Assembly (NCBI GenBank): GCA_963809965.1
Contig: CAWELU010000042.1
Location: 62,001 to 126,000, forward strand
Reading direction: 5' to 3'
Length of the DNA stretch: 64,000 bases
Source of the DNA: CAIWHR01 sp963809965
Lineage (GTDB): Bacteria > Pseudomonadota > Gammaproteobacteria > Burkholderiales > Casimicrobiaceae
A program made the translations under genes and the position numbers. The notes beneath the pieces were generated by a model. That model had not been told where the DNA came from. It saw nothing but the letters and a program-made list of their open reading frames with translations, and did not search any database. This document shows positions 19,452 through 28,751 of this stretch, piece by piece; the stretch's first letter is position 1, and each line of letters opens with the position of its first letter.

Positions 19452-20672
19452 GTGTCCGCCTTCCGCTACGAAGCGGTCGATGCTCGCGGCAAGCCCCGGC
19501 GCGGCTTGATCGACGCCCAGACGGCGCGCCAGGTGCGCGACCGCCTGCGTGGCGAAGGTCTGTTCCCGACTGCGATCGAGGCGGCGAGTCCCGGCTCTGC
19601 CGGGGAGGGCCGGGCGGGTGCCATCGCCGATCGCACGAAGCTTCCCGCGGCGCTCGTCGCGCTCTCGACGCGCCAGCTCTCGACGCTGGTCCGCTCCGGA
19701 ATGCCGCTCGATCAGGCACTCGCCGCGGTCTCCGAGCAGGCCGACGACGCGCGGGCGGCGAAACTCTACATCGCGGCCCGCACACAGGTGGCGGCAGGCG
19801 AAACACTTGCGGGCGCGCTGGCGCGCTGGCCGCGGACCTTTTCCGAGCTGTATCGCGCCTTGGTCGCCGTCGGCGCCGAGACCGGTCGGCTGCCCGACGT
19901 GCTCGCGCGGCTGGTCGACTATCTCGAAGCGAGGGAAGCGCTGAAACAGCGCTTCATGCTCGCCCTCATCTACCCGATGCTGGTCACCGTCGTCGCGCTG
20001 GCCGTCATCGCCGTGCTGCTCGTCTACGTCGTGCCGCAGGTCGTATCGGTGTACCAGCAGAGCCGGCAGACGCTGCCCTGGCTCACGCAGGCGCTGATCG
20101 CGGCCAGCGACTTCTTCCGTGCAACCGGGTGGTTCTGGCTGGCGGGCGCCGTTGGCGCCATGGTCGCGTTCGCGATCGCAAACCGCCGCGAAGCATTTCG
20201 AATGCGCTGGCATGCAACGTTGTTGAAGACGCCGGTCGCGGGGCGGCTCGTTACCGCGGTCGACACCGCGCGGTTCGCAAGCACGCTCGCGATTCTCGTC
20301 GGCAGCGGGGCGCCGCTCCTGCGCTCGCTCGATGCCGCGCGCGACGTCGTGTGGGCGCTTCCACTTCGGCAAGCGGCCGGGGCCGCCGGAGCGCTCGTCC
20401 GCGAGGGCGTATCGCTTGCGCGCGCGCTGAAGGAGCAGCGCGTCTTTCCACCGGTGTTGATCCATCTCGTCGCGAACGGCGAGGCGAGCGGACAGCTGGC
20501 GCCGATGCTCGAGCGCGCTGCCGAAGAGCTCGAGCGCGAATCCGAGCGGCGGGTGAGTTGGTTTGCGGCGCTGCTGCAGCCGGCGCTGATCGTGCTGATG
20601 GGAGCGATCGTGCTGGTGCTGGTGCTCGCCGTGATGCTGCCCATCGTGTCGATGAATCAGCTCATTCGCTAG
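19452..20672 (+). CDS. gspF: Type II secretion inner-membrane platform protein GspF
   Basis: Protein of 406 residues with the two GspF cytoplasmic helical-bundle domains (LSTLVRSGMPLDQALAAVSEQ; FASTLAILVGSGAPLLRSLDA) and three membrane helices (near 178-200, 225-245 and 378-400). It anchors the GspE ATPase and the pseudopilus. GTG at 19452 (VSAFRYEAVDARG) fits the family start. The stop overlaps the convergent queG stop by 11 bases, so the T2SS operon ends here; gspC and gspG-N must be elsewhere. Confidence 0.92.
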   Translation: MSAFRYEAVDARGKPRRGLIDAQTARQVRDRLRGEGLFPTAIEAASPGSAGEGRAGAIADRTKLPAALVALSTRQLSTLVRSGMPLDQALAAVSEQADDARAAKLYIAARTQVAAGETLAGALARWPRTFSELYRALVAVGAETGRLPDVLARLVDYLEAREALKQRFMLALIYPMLVTVVALAVIAVLLVYVVPQVVSVYQQSRQTLPWLTQALIAASDFFRATGWFWLAGAVGAMVAFAIANRREAFRMRWHATLLKTPVAGRLVTAVDTARFASTLAILVGSGAPLLRSLDAARDVVWALPLRQAAGAAGALVREGVSLARALKEQRVFPPVLIHLVANGEASGQLAPMLERAAEELERESERRVSWFAALLQPALIVLMGAIVLVLVLAVMLPIVSMNQLIR

Positions 20673-21794
20673 TCGGGCAGGGGTCGGAGATCGTGCGCAT
20701 CGCCTGCCGCTCGAGCGCCCACGCGACATGCTCACGCACGACCGGTGACGGATCGTCAGCGCGCGCTGCGAGCGCCGCGACGATCGGCCGATTCCACGGT
20801 GCGTTCCCGAGGGCCACGGCGATGTTGCGCAACCAGCGCTCGTAGCCAATGCGCCGGATCGCGCTGCCGCGCATCCGTTCATCGAACTCCGATTCGCTCC
20901 ACGCGAACAGCGCGATCAGTTGTGCGTTGTCGAGCCCGTCGCGAACGGCGAAATCGGGTTCGCTCGCGTCCTGCGCGTAGCGATTCCACGGGCATGCCAG
21001 CTGGCAGTCGTCGCAACCGTAGATGCGGTTGCCGATGAGCGGGCGCAACGGCTCCGGAATGCTGCCCGCAAGCTCGATCGTCAGGTACGAGATGCAGCGG
21101 CGCGCATCGAGTTGGTACGGTGCGACGATCGCGCCCGTCGGACAGGCGTCGATGCACGCCGTGCAACTGCCGCAATGCGCGGTCCGCGGCGGTGTCGTCG
21201 GCAGCGGCAGATCCGTGTAGATCTCGCCCAGGAAGAACCACGAGCCCGCGTCGCGCGTGAGCAGCAGCGTGTGCTTGCCTTGCCAGCCCAGTCCGGACTT
21301 CGCGCCCAGCGCCACTTCGAGCACCGGCGCGCTGTCCGTGAACACGCGATGGCGGAACTCGCCGATCTCCGCACGGATGCGCCCGGCAAGCTTCTGCGAG
21401 CTTCGCGCGCATCACCTTGTGGTAGTCGCGGCCGAGCGCGTAACGGGCGATGAACGCCCTGGTCGGATCGGCGAGCACGTCCGCGCTCGGCCGCGCCGCA
21501 GGCGGCCGATAGTTCATCCGCGCGGTGATGATGCGGAGCGTGCCCGGCACGAGCGCTTGCAGGCCGCGCGCGGGCGACGCCGTGCCGTGCCATATAATCC
21601 ATCGCGCCATGGCGGCCCAGCGCGAGCCATTCCAGCAGCCGGATCTCGGAGGCGGCGAGATCGGTGTCGGCAATGCCTATCTCGTCGAAGCCGAGCTCGC
21701 GGCCCCAGCGGCGAATGTGTGCGGCGAGCGCGGAGTAGTCCCGTTCGCCACGATCCGGCGAAGCATCGGGGTGCGGTGGGAACGAAACGCTCAT
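20662..21794 (-). CDS. queG: Epoxyqueuosine reductase QueG, two frameshifts
   Basis: Last enzyme of queuosine synthesis, reducing epoxyqueuosine in tRNA with cobalamin and two [4Fe-4S] clusters. The ferredoxin motifs are intact: CGSCTACIDACPTGAI and CDDCQLACPWNRY. The N-terminal half (ELGFDEIGIADTDL, MDYMARHG, TLRIITARMNY) is split near 21565 and 21400; dropping one base at each site restores a continuous protein of about 375 residues. ATG at 21794 overlaps the divergent tsaE ATG within a CATG. Confidence 0.85.
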
Positions 21795-22289
21795 GCGGCA
21801 AAGCGTACTCGATCCTTCCCGATCCTGCGGCGACTGAAGCCGCAGGCGCGCGGCTGGCCGCGCAACTTCAAGGCGGGATGCTCGTCACGGTATCCGGTGA
21901 TCTCGGCGCGGGCAAGACCACGCTCGTTCGAGGTTGTCTGCGGGCACTGGGCTGGGCAGGACAGCGTCAAGAGCCCCAGCTACACACTGGTTGAACATTA
22001 TCCGTTTTCGAGTTTATACTTCTATCACTTTGATTTTTATCGGTTCGCCAATTCGAGCGAATGGGAAACGGCAGGATTGGCCGACTGCTTTCGCGACGAC
22101 AGCGTGTGCCTCGTCGAGTGGCCGGAGCGCGTCGCTGGCTTGTTGCCATTGCCGGACCTCGAATTGACGCTGACGCATCCCGTCGACCCGCGACGTTCGG
22201 GACGTCGGCTTGCACTGGTAGCACGGACGGAGGCCGGTGAGCGATGCCTGATTGCCATGACGCGTTCCGCCGCCGTTCGGCCAACGTAA
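21793..22289 (+). CDS. tsaE: tRNA t6A biosynthesis ATPase TsaE, frameshifted
   Basis: Small P-loop ATPase that works with TsaB/TsaD to make N6-threonylcarbamoyladenosine on tRNA. Visible motifs: LPDPAATEAAGARLA, Walker A VSGDLGAGKTTLVRG, SPSYTLVEHY, the diagnostic YHFDFYRF, and LVEWPERV. Two single-base insertions (near 21815 and 21967) split the frame. After repair it is about 165 residues, family length. ATG 21793 shares bases with the queG start. Followed by amiC, a common neighbour in proteobacteria. Confidence 0.82.
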
Positions 22290-22301
22290 TCACCGTCTCG
22301 C

Positions 22302-23587
22302 TTGTCGCGCCGTCGCGTTTGTCGGTGGCTGTTGCTGCCGGCGGCGCAACTGGTGGCTCCATCGCTCGCTTGGGCCAACGTTGCGCGCATCGCGTCGGCA
22401 CGCCTGTGGCCCGCGCAGGAGTACACGCGCGTCATCATCGAGGCGCCGGACGCGGTCACGCATCAGCTTCGAACGCTGAAGGATCCGCATCGCGTCGTGC
22501 TCGATCTCGAAGGCATCGCGCTTACGCCGGAGCTCGCCGAACTGCCGATCGCGCGTGCAGCCCGGCGACCCGTACATCGCGGGTGTCCGCTTCGGAAAGG
22601 CAGCCCCCGGGGTGTTGCGCGTGGTGTTCGATCTGAAGTCCGAAACCCGCACGGAGCTGTTCGCGCTGAAGCCGGTCGCCGAATTCGGTCATCGGATCGT
22701 GCTCGACCTCTATCCGATGACGCCGCTCGATCCGCTGATGGCATTGCTCGAGGAGAACCGGCGTGCGGCGGGGATGGAATCCGCCGTATCCGGCGGGTGC
22801 GCGGGATCGCCTTCCGGAAACGAAGGCAGAACCGACGGGATCGATTCGGCGCCGGATCACCGTGGCGCTCGACCCCGGTCATGGTGGCGAGGATCCCGGT
22901 GCGATCGGGCGCCGCGGCACCTACGAGAAGCACGTCGCGCTGGCGATCGCGAAAAAATTGAAGTCGAGGATCGATGCCGAGCCCGGCATGCGGGCGATGC
23001 TGACGCGCGACGACGACTATTTCGTGCCGCTCGCGGCACGCGTGCAGAAGGCGCGTCGCGTGCAGGCCGACCTGTTCGTCTCCATCCACGCCGACGCATT
23101 CCGCGAGCCGACGGCGCGTGGCTCGTCGGTGTTCGCGCTGTCCGAGAACGGCGCCACCAGCGCCGCCGCAAAATGGCTCGCGCAGAAGGAGAACGCCGCC
23201 GACCTGATCGGCGGCGTCAATCTCGACAACCGCGATCCGGTCCTCGCGCGGACGCTGCTCGACCTGCTCGCAGGCCTCGCAGATCAACGACAGCCTCAAG
23301 GTCGGCCGCCATGTGCTCGACGGCATCGGTACCGTCAATCCGCTGCACAAGGCCGCGGTCGAGCAGGCAGGGTTCGCGGTGCTGAAGGCGCCGGACATCC
23401 CGTCGATCCTGGTCGAAACCGCGTTCATCTCGAACCCCGACGAGGAGCTCAAGCTGCGCAGCGAAGCATCAGGCGCAGATTCGCCGACTCGATGCACGAC
23501 GGCATCCGGCGCTACTTCGCGGCGAACCCGCCGCTTGCCCGTCGGGCACGACAACCGGCTGATTTTGGCGTGGCCGCGCTCCGGTAG
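22302..23587 (+). CDS. amiC: N-acetylmuramoyl-L-alanine amidase (AmiC type), frameshifted
   Basis: Periplasmic cell-separation amidase. A TTG start at 22302 gives a signal peptide (RRRVCRWLLLPAAQLVAPSLAWA). Next comes an AMIN domain (ARLWPAQEYTRVIIEAPDAV, DPYIAGVRFG, VLRVVFDLKSE), then the Amidase_3 catalytic domain: VALDPGHGGEDPGAIG with zinc His, the KHVALAIAKKL Glu region, LFVSIHADAF, and ILVETAFISNPDEE with the catalytic Glu. At least four indels interrupt it: near 22558 (a GC pair lost), in the linker about 22790-22850, 23270, and two around 23465. Repaired length is about 430 residues. Confidence 0.82.
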
Positions 23588-23596
23588 AATCGCGCG

Positions 23597-24136
23597 GTGC
23601 TGCGCTTCTTCCTCCTTTTCGTCGCGCTGCAGGCCGTGCTGTTCGGCGCCGAGCTGACGCCGTGGGCGCAGCGGTATTTCGTCGGTCCCGTGGACCAACA
23701 CGCTCGCCGCGATCAGCGCCTGGATCGTCACGGTGGTCGACCCGAACGTCGCCGCGACGGGCAAGATCCTCCGCAGCACGACGAACGATTTCGCGGTGTC
23801 GATCGAGGCGGGCTGCAACGGCGTCGAGGCGACGATCGTGCTCGTCGCGGCGATGCTCGCGTTCCCGGCCGCCGTGGAAGAGCAAGCTCGTCGGCCTTGC
23901 CGTCGGGCATCGTCGCGGTGCAGGGGCTCAACGTCGTGCGCGTCATCAGCCTGTTCTACCTCGGCCAGTGGAACATGCAGGTGTTCGAGTGGGCGCACCT
24001 CTACGTCTGGCAGGCGCTGATCATGCTCGACGTGCTGATCGTCTGGCTGATCTGGGTGCGCACGCTGCCGCGTCCGGCGAAAGGCGATGGCGCTTCCAGG
24101 CCGCCGGGCGGGGCCGCGGCGACGGTGTCGGCGTAG
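23597..24136 (+). CDS. xrtH: Exosortase H (XrtH), frameshifted
   Basis: Integral-membrane cysteine transpeptidase of the exosortase/archaeosortase family, short XrtH form. The catalytic triad is visible after frame repair: Cys in SIEAGCNGVEA, Arg in LNVVRVISLFYLG, and His in FEWAHLYVWQ. Single extra G bases near 23692, 23873 and 23907 split the frame. Repaired length is about 180 residues with four or more membrane helices. XrtH processes proteins with an IPTLxxWG-CTERM tail; no such substrate is encoded in this window. A partner membrane gene follows at once. Confidence 0.75.
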   Translation: MLRFFLLFVALQAVLFGAELTPWAQRYFVGPVDQHARRDQRLDRHGGRPERRRDGQDPPQHDERFRGVDRGGLQRRRGDDRARRGDARVPGRRGRASSSALPSGIVAVQGLNVVRVISLFYLGQWNMQVFEWAHLYVWQALIMLDVLIVWLIWVRTLPRPAKGDGASRPPGGAAATVSA

Positions 24137-24215
24137 TGCCCGCGCCACGACGATGCGCACGCGTGCCCGATAACGCTCGAGACCGCTGGCCGGCCGTGCG
24201 CCAGCGGCAATCGCC

Positions 24216-24797
24216 ATGAAGGGCCCGCTCGGCCGCTTCGTCGTCAAGGTGCTCGCATGGCTGCCGGCGACCTTCGCCGTCTGGTACTTCGCCGCACCCG
24301 TGCTGCTCTGGCCGGCTGCGACTGGTCAGTCGAGCTCGCGGCCAGGACCGGATTCGCCGACCTCGTGCGCTGCGGTCGAGCAGAACGGCGCGACGCTCAC
24401 CTTCGTGACGACGCTGAAGCCAGGCACGCGCGATCGCGGCGTCGGGTCAGCTCACCGTCGACGTCGACATGCTGCTCTATTCGTTCGGGCTGCCGCTCTA
24501 CGCGGCGCTGGTGCTCGCCGCGCGCGAAGCCGGGCTGGCCGCGCAAGCTCGCCGCCGGCTACGTCGGCGCTCATCCCGTTCATCGCCTGGGGCGTCCTCG
24601 CCGATTTCCTGAAGAACGTGGCGATCACGTCGGGACCGCTGGTCGCGTCGCAGACAGGATTCGTCGCGTGGCAGCGCGAAGCGATCGCCTTCGCGTTCCA
24701 GTTCGGCTCGCTGATCCTGCCGACGGTGGTGCCGGCGGTCGCCTGGGTGCTGACGCACCGCGCATTCCTCGAGCGGCTGCGCAGCGAACGCGGGTGA
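24216..24797 (+). CDS. Exosortase-H-associated membrane protein, frameshifted
   Basis: Membrane protein of about 190 residues after repair. It has an N-terminal helix (VLAWLPATFAVWYFAAPVLLWP), a periplasmic section (VEQNGATLTFVTTLKPGTRDR), then three more hydrophobic segments (LYSFGLPLYAALVLAA, ALIPFIAWGVLADFLKN, LILPTVVPAVAWVLTHRAF). The family usually sits directly after xrtH, as here. Three or four indels between 24310 and 24575 displace the middle section. Role unknown; probably helps sorting or presents substrate to the exosortase. Confidence 0.6.
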   Translation: MKGPLGRFVVKVLAWLPATFAVWYFAAPVLLWPAATGQSSSRPGPDSPTSCAAVEQNGATLTFVTTLKPGTRDRGVGSAHRRRRHAALFVRAAALRGAGARRARSRAGRASSPPATSALIPFIAWGVLADFLKNVAITSGPLVASQTGFVAWQREAIAFAFQFGSLILPTVVPAVAWVLTHRAFLERLRSERG

Positions 24798-24863
24798 CGC
24801 GGCCAACGAGCCTTGGATTCGGTGTGCATGCATTATCAGGCGCACGCCCGGCTCAGCAGAATG

Positions 24864-24945
24864 AAACGACCCCCACGCTCACTACGCTCGCTGCCCTCCG
24901 AGGGGGTGCAGTCAGTGCCCTTCGGGCGGCCGGGCGGGCACTGAC
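24864..24945. repeat. GC-rich palindromic (REP-like) intergenic element
   Basis: Two nested inverted repeats. The first is CCCCC at 24870-24874 with GGGGG at 24902-24906, enclosing an ACGCTC/CGCTCG-rich core. The second is a perfect 10-bp arm pair, GTCAGTGCCC (24911-24920) and GGGCACTGAC (24936-24945), around a 15-base loop. It sits between convergent genes and may also act as a bidirectional terminator. A related CCCCCC/GGGGGG element lies at 56951-57009. Confidence 0.6.
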
Positions 24946-24959
24946 ATGCGCCGACTCCG

Positions 24960-26621
24960 TTAGGCCATCTTCCTCGCACGTTCGCGCTCGCGCAGCACGC
25001 GCCGCTGCACCTTGCCGGTGGTCGTCATCGGCAGCGCGTCGATGAACTCGATCTCCTTCGGGATACTCGTAGGGCGCGAGGTAACTTGCGCACGTGCTGC
25101 TGCAGATGTCGTCCTCGAGCGCCGGCGACGGCGCGTGGCCGGCGGCCAGCACGATGAACGCCTTGACCACGTTGCCGCGCGTCTCGTCGGGCGACGGGAA
25201 CGACCGCGGCGTTGGCGACCGCCGGGTGCCGGACGAGGCAGTTCTCGATCTCCGACGGCCCGATCCGGTAGCCGGCGGCCTTGAACATGTCGTCGGCGCG
25301 GCCCTGGTACCAGAGGTAGCCGTCGGCGTCGCGACTTGGCGAGGTCGCCGGTGCGGCACCAGTCGCCGGTGAACTTGCGCGCGGTGCCTTCCGGATTCCC
25401 GAAGTACTCGAGGAAGAAGACGGGATCGGGCGTGCCGTCGGGCGCGATCCGGTGCACCGCGACCTCGCCGATCTCGCCGCCGCCACCTCGCTTGCCGTCG
25501 TCGTCGATCAGCGGCGATCCGATGGCCGGGATACGGCCGGCCCATCGAGCCCGGCTTCGCCGGCCACAGTCGCCTGCGAGTTGCCGACGATGTAGTTCAT
25601 CTCGGTCTGGCCGAACATCTCGTTGATCGTGACGCCGAGCGCCTCGCGCGCCCAGTCGAACACCGTCGTGCCGACCGCCTCGCCGGCGCTCATGATGCTG
25701 CGCAGGCGAACGTCGAAGCGCTCGCGCGGCCGCGGGAACGCCTTCATCATCATCTTGAGCGCCGTCGGGAACAGGAACGCGTTGCGGACTCCGTACTTCT
25801 CGATCAGCGCGAACGCGCGCTCCGGATCGAAGCGGCCGCGATAGCCGACGATCGGCTGGCCGAAGTAGAGCGTCGGCAGCAGCGCGTCCATCAGGCCGCC
25901 GGTCCACGCCCAGTCGGCCGGCGACCAGAAGAGGTCGCCTTCGCGCGGATAGCCGTCGTGCGAGTGGACGAAGCCGGGCAGGTTGCCGAGCAGGCACTGG
26001 TGCGGCATCAGCGCGCCCTTCGGCGGACCGGTGGTGCCGCTGGTGTAGATCAGCAGCGCCGGATCGGTGGCGCGCGGTCGCCACCGGCGTCGAAGCTGCG
26101 CGATGCGCGCGCGAGCAGCGATTCGTAGGGCGTGATCGCACGACTCGCGCGCGCCCGCGACGCCGATCGACGTGCGCGACGCCCGGGCAGCGCTCGCGGA
26201 TCGGCGACGAGGTTCGGCAGCGACTGCGGGTCGACGAACGCGACCTTCGCCTCGGAGTTGTCGAGCCGGTACTCGAGCGCCTCGGGACCGAACAGGAACG
26301 ACAGCGGCACCGCGATCGCGCCGAGCTGGTAGACGGCGATGTGCGCGACGACCGTTTCCGGGCCGCTGCGGCAGGATCAGCGCGACCTTGTCGCCGCGCC
26401 CGACGCCGAGCGCGGCGAGCGCGTTGGACAGCCGGTTCGCCTGCTGCTGCAGGTCCCAGAACGTGCAGGCGGCCGTGGCGCCGACTCGTCTTCCCAGTAC
26501 AGCGCGAAGCGCGCGCGGTCGTCCGCCCAGCGACCGCAGCACGCCGTGCGCGATGTTGAACTCGGCGCGGCACGTCCCAGCGGTACGCAGCGTGGATCTC
26601 GGCGTAGCGGTCGACCGTCAT
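24960..26621 (-). CDS. Acyl-CoA synthetase (AMP-forming), heavily frameshifted
   Basis: Adenylate-forming enzyme related to medium-chain/acetyl-CoA-type synthetases. Recognisable pieces in order: YAEIHAAYRWDVP at the start, FWDLQQQANRLSNALAALGV, the AMP-binding P-loop LIYTSGTTGPPKGALMPH, GDLFWSPADWAWTGGLMDA, FLFPTALKMMMKAF, INEMFGQTEMNYIVGN, then the C-terminal KAAGYRIGPSEIENCLVRHP hinge and TGKVQRRVLRERER carrying the catalytic Lys. The coding frame changes many times across the gene, but the motifs keep their spacing, so indel errors are more likely than decay. About 550 residues after repair. Substrate unknown. Confidence 0.75.
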   Translation of the reverse strand: MTVDRYAEIHAAYRWDVPRRVQHRARRAAVAGRTTARASRCTGKTSRRHGRLHVLGPAAAGEPAVQRARRARRRARRQGRADPAAAARKRSSRTSPSTSSARSRCRCRSCSVPRRSSTGSTTPRRRSRSSTRSRCRTSSPIRERCPGVAHVDRRRGRARVVRSRPTNRCSRAHRAASTPVATARHRSGAADLHQRHHRSAEGRADAAPVPARQPARLRPLARRLSARRRPLLVAGRLGVDRRPDGRAAADALLRPADRRLSRPLRSGARVRADREVRSPQRVPVPDGAQDDDEGVPAAARALRRSPAQHHERRRGGRHDGVRLGARGARRHDQRDVRPDRDELHRRQLAGDCGRRSRARWAGRIPAIGSPLIDDDGKRGGGGEIGEVAVHRIAPDGTPDPVFFLEYFGNPEGTARKFTGDWCRTGDLAKSRRRRLPLVPGPRRRHVQGRRLPDRAVGDRELPRPAPGGRQRRGRSRRPTRRAATWSRRSSCWPPATRRRRRSRTTSAAARAQVTSRPTSIPKEIEFIDALPMTTTGKVQRRVLRERERARKMA

Positions 26622-26630
26622 CCGCGCGTC

Positions 26631-28355
26631 TCAGCGCGGCAGGGGCACGCGCAGGTCGTCCGATGCCGTCGGATTGCTCGAGCGGCTCGATGCGCGGCCC
26701 ACACCCAGTCCGGCTGCTGCTCGAGCAGGCGCCCGAAGCGGACCGGGATGATGGTCCGCGGGGTCTTCAGCTTGAAACGCTTGGCCGGCTGGTACTCGAC
26801 GGCGGGAATGATCAGCGACTGCACGGCCGGCGCGCCCGTCGCGTTGCGTGATCGCGAGGCAGCAGGCCGTGAAAGACGCGACCGTTGACCGTCTGCCTGT
26901 TCGCCGTCGACCGAGTAGTCGGCGTCGGCGAACCTTGCGCTGCTCGACCAGGTCGACGCCGACCAGCGCGTTGGCGATGATCTGCAGCCCGATCTCCGCC
27001 CGCTCGGTCGTGCGCCGCGTCATCCGCCGGACGATGCCGAGCGACCCATCGATCCTGGTCGTGCTGGCGCAGTGCCACGAGCGTGCCGAGCGTCACCCCG
27101 TTGCTGGCGCTGCATCGGCGCGATCAGGCGGAAGCCGGTCTGCGCTGACATCCTTCACCTCCCACGGCCCGCCGGGCGCCGCGTAGGTGGCGAGCCGCCG
27201 GCCCGCCATCTCGCGCAGACGCTCGGCTCGCTGCGTGACTGCCCGAACACCGCGAGCTCCATCGTGCCGCCGAAGCTCTTGCCCAGGTCCTCGTTGCAGC
27301 GAGCGCAAGCGTCTCGTCGTGCAGGTACGCGGAGATCTTCGCGAAGCCGACGATCGCGTCGACGGTTCCGGTGGCGGCGAATGCGCTCGCCGCGGCGCGG
27401 CGAGCGGCCGGAACTCCGGGTCGATCTGGACTGCGAGCTTGGTGCACATGCGCGAGCTGCTCGCGGTTGCTTGCGGCGTTCGCTCGCGAGCGGCTCGTTC
27501 GCCGATCTTCTGCTCGAGCGACGACGATGTTCTGCAGCAGCACGCGCATGCAGCGGTCGCGTGTCGAGGAACAGCACGCGGCCCTCGAGCGGCGCGCGCG
27601 TCGCGGCGCTGCAGCCCCGCACGGCTCGCCGAGATCGACGTAGAACGTCGTGACGGCAGCGGGTTCCAGCGTCAGCCGCAGCGGCTGGCACCATTCCTCG
27701 AGCTGCGTCGCCACCCACTCGACCTGGTCCGCGCCCAGGTTGCCCGGATTGATCGAGCTGCAGCACCAGCGTGACGAGGAACTCGTGCTCGATCGTCGTC
27801 GGCCCGCGCGTCCGGATCGAGCAGCAACGGCTCGGCGTTCGATCTGTTGCGCGCAGGCCAGCGCTGAAGAGCGCGAAGAACTCCGCCCATCGCCGGGAAT
27901 CCACGGCTCGCAGCGGTAGAGCCGGATGCGGGCGTCGAGGCCGAGATGGATGATCTGGCGCCCCACGAGCTCGGGCAACAGCGCCTGCCACTTGCTGCTC
28001 TGCGCGTGCTCGGCGATTTCGCGCGCGAACGCGCTGTAGCAGGAGAGGAATGCCTGCGTCAGGTCGAACAACGCCTGCCACAGCTGGTTCTCGATCCTGG
28101 ACGAGCGACGGGCGTGCTTGACGTACTGGGCGGTAAGCGTCTTGCGCATGCCTTGCGTTTGCGCGTCGACGAAGAAGACCGCCTCGAGACCCGCTGGCGT
28201 GCGCCGTCGCGTCGGCGTCGGCGAGCTTCGCCAGCTGCGCGACGACCGCGCTCTGCACCGCCAGCGGGTCGCTCGGCCGGCAGTGACGCGAGCCACCGCT
28301 CGGCCGACCTGACGTCGGCGAGCGGGTCCTTGTCGCTTCTTCCGAGTCCGAACAT
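26631..28355 (-). CDS. Uncharacterised protein of about 575 residues, heavily frameshifted
   Basis: Starts MFGLGRSDKDPLADVRSAER at 28355 and ends VRFGRLLEQQPDWVWA...DDLRVPLPR. Conserved-looking blocks: KHARRSSRIENQLWQALFDL, SKWQALLPELVGRQIIHLGL, DQVEWVATQLEEWCQPLRL, TTFYVDLGEP, and in the C-terminal part a WEVKDVS-type motif and AEIGLQIIANALVGVDLVEQ. The DxSxxG-like segment hints at a PilZ-like, possibly cyclic-di-GMP-binding domain, but it is reconstructed across a frameshift, so this is a weak suggestion. Related long proteins of unknown role occur in betaproteobacteria (memory, not checked). No membrane segment or signal peptide. Confidence 0.5.
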
Positions 28356-28751
28356 CGGTCGATCCGCAGTCGCGTCCCGAAGTGATCCGCAATTATCGGG
28401 CCGGAACCGGCAGGTCATCGACCTGTGGTGCACGCGCGTCGGGGCAATCGCGTCCGATCGACTTGCGGCGTGGATCGACAATCTGCCGGCGAAGCGACGC
28501 GAAGGCCGCGTCGGGCAAGCGTGGATGATCGCCCAAAGCGACCGCGCGGGGCAACCGAGGACGGCTGTCTGCTGGCACGCATCGTGCATGGTACGCGGCG
28601 TGCTGCACAGATTGGCCTGTGCCGCCGCGTCGTCCGGCAGCGCGCGAACGGCGAGCCTGCATCGCAATCGCGCAAAGGGGCATTCGCTATACTTGTGCAG
28701 CACAGGTTGCGATGGCGACAAGTGACGCAAAATCGCTAGGGAAAGACAACG

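Noticed and set aside
21592..21600. tataatcc that could be a promoter -10 element for tsaE
   Set aside because: It is about 195 bases upstream of tsaE, inside queG coding sequence, with no matching -35 element.
21985..22060. Locally AT-rich stretch that might mark a foreign insertion
   Set aside because: It encodes the conserved aromatic-rich TsaE motif ending YHFDFYRF, so the composition follows from the amino acids.
24960..28355. Reading the broken acyl-CoA synthetase and its neighbour as pseudogenes
   Set aside because: Motifs remain spaced and conserved across every frame change, and neighbouring essential genes show the same indel pattern, so sequence error is the better explanation.
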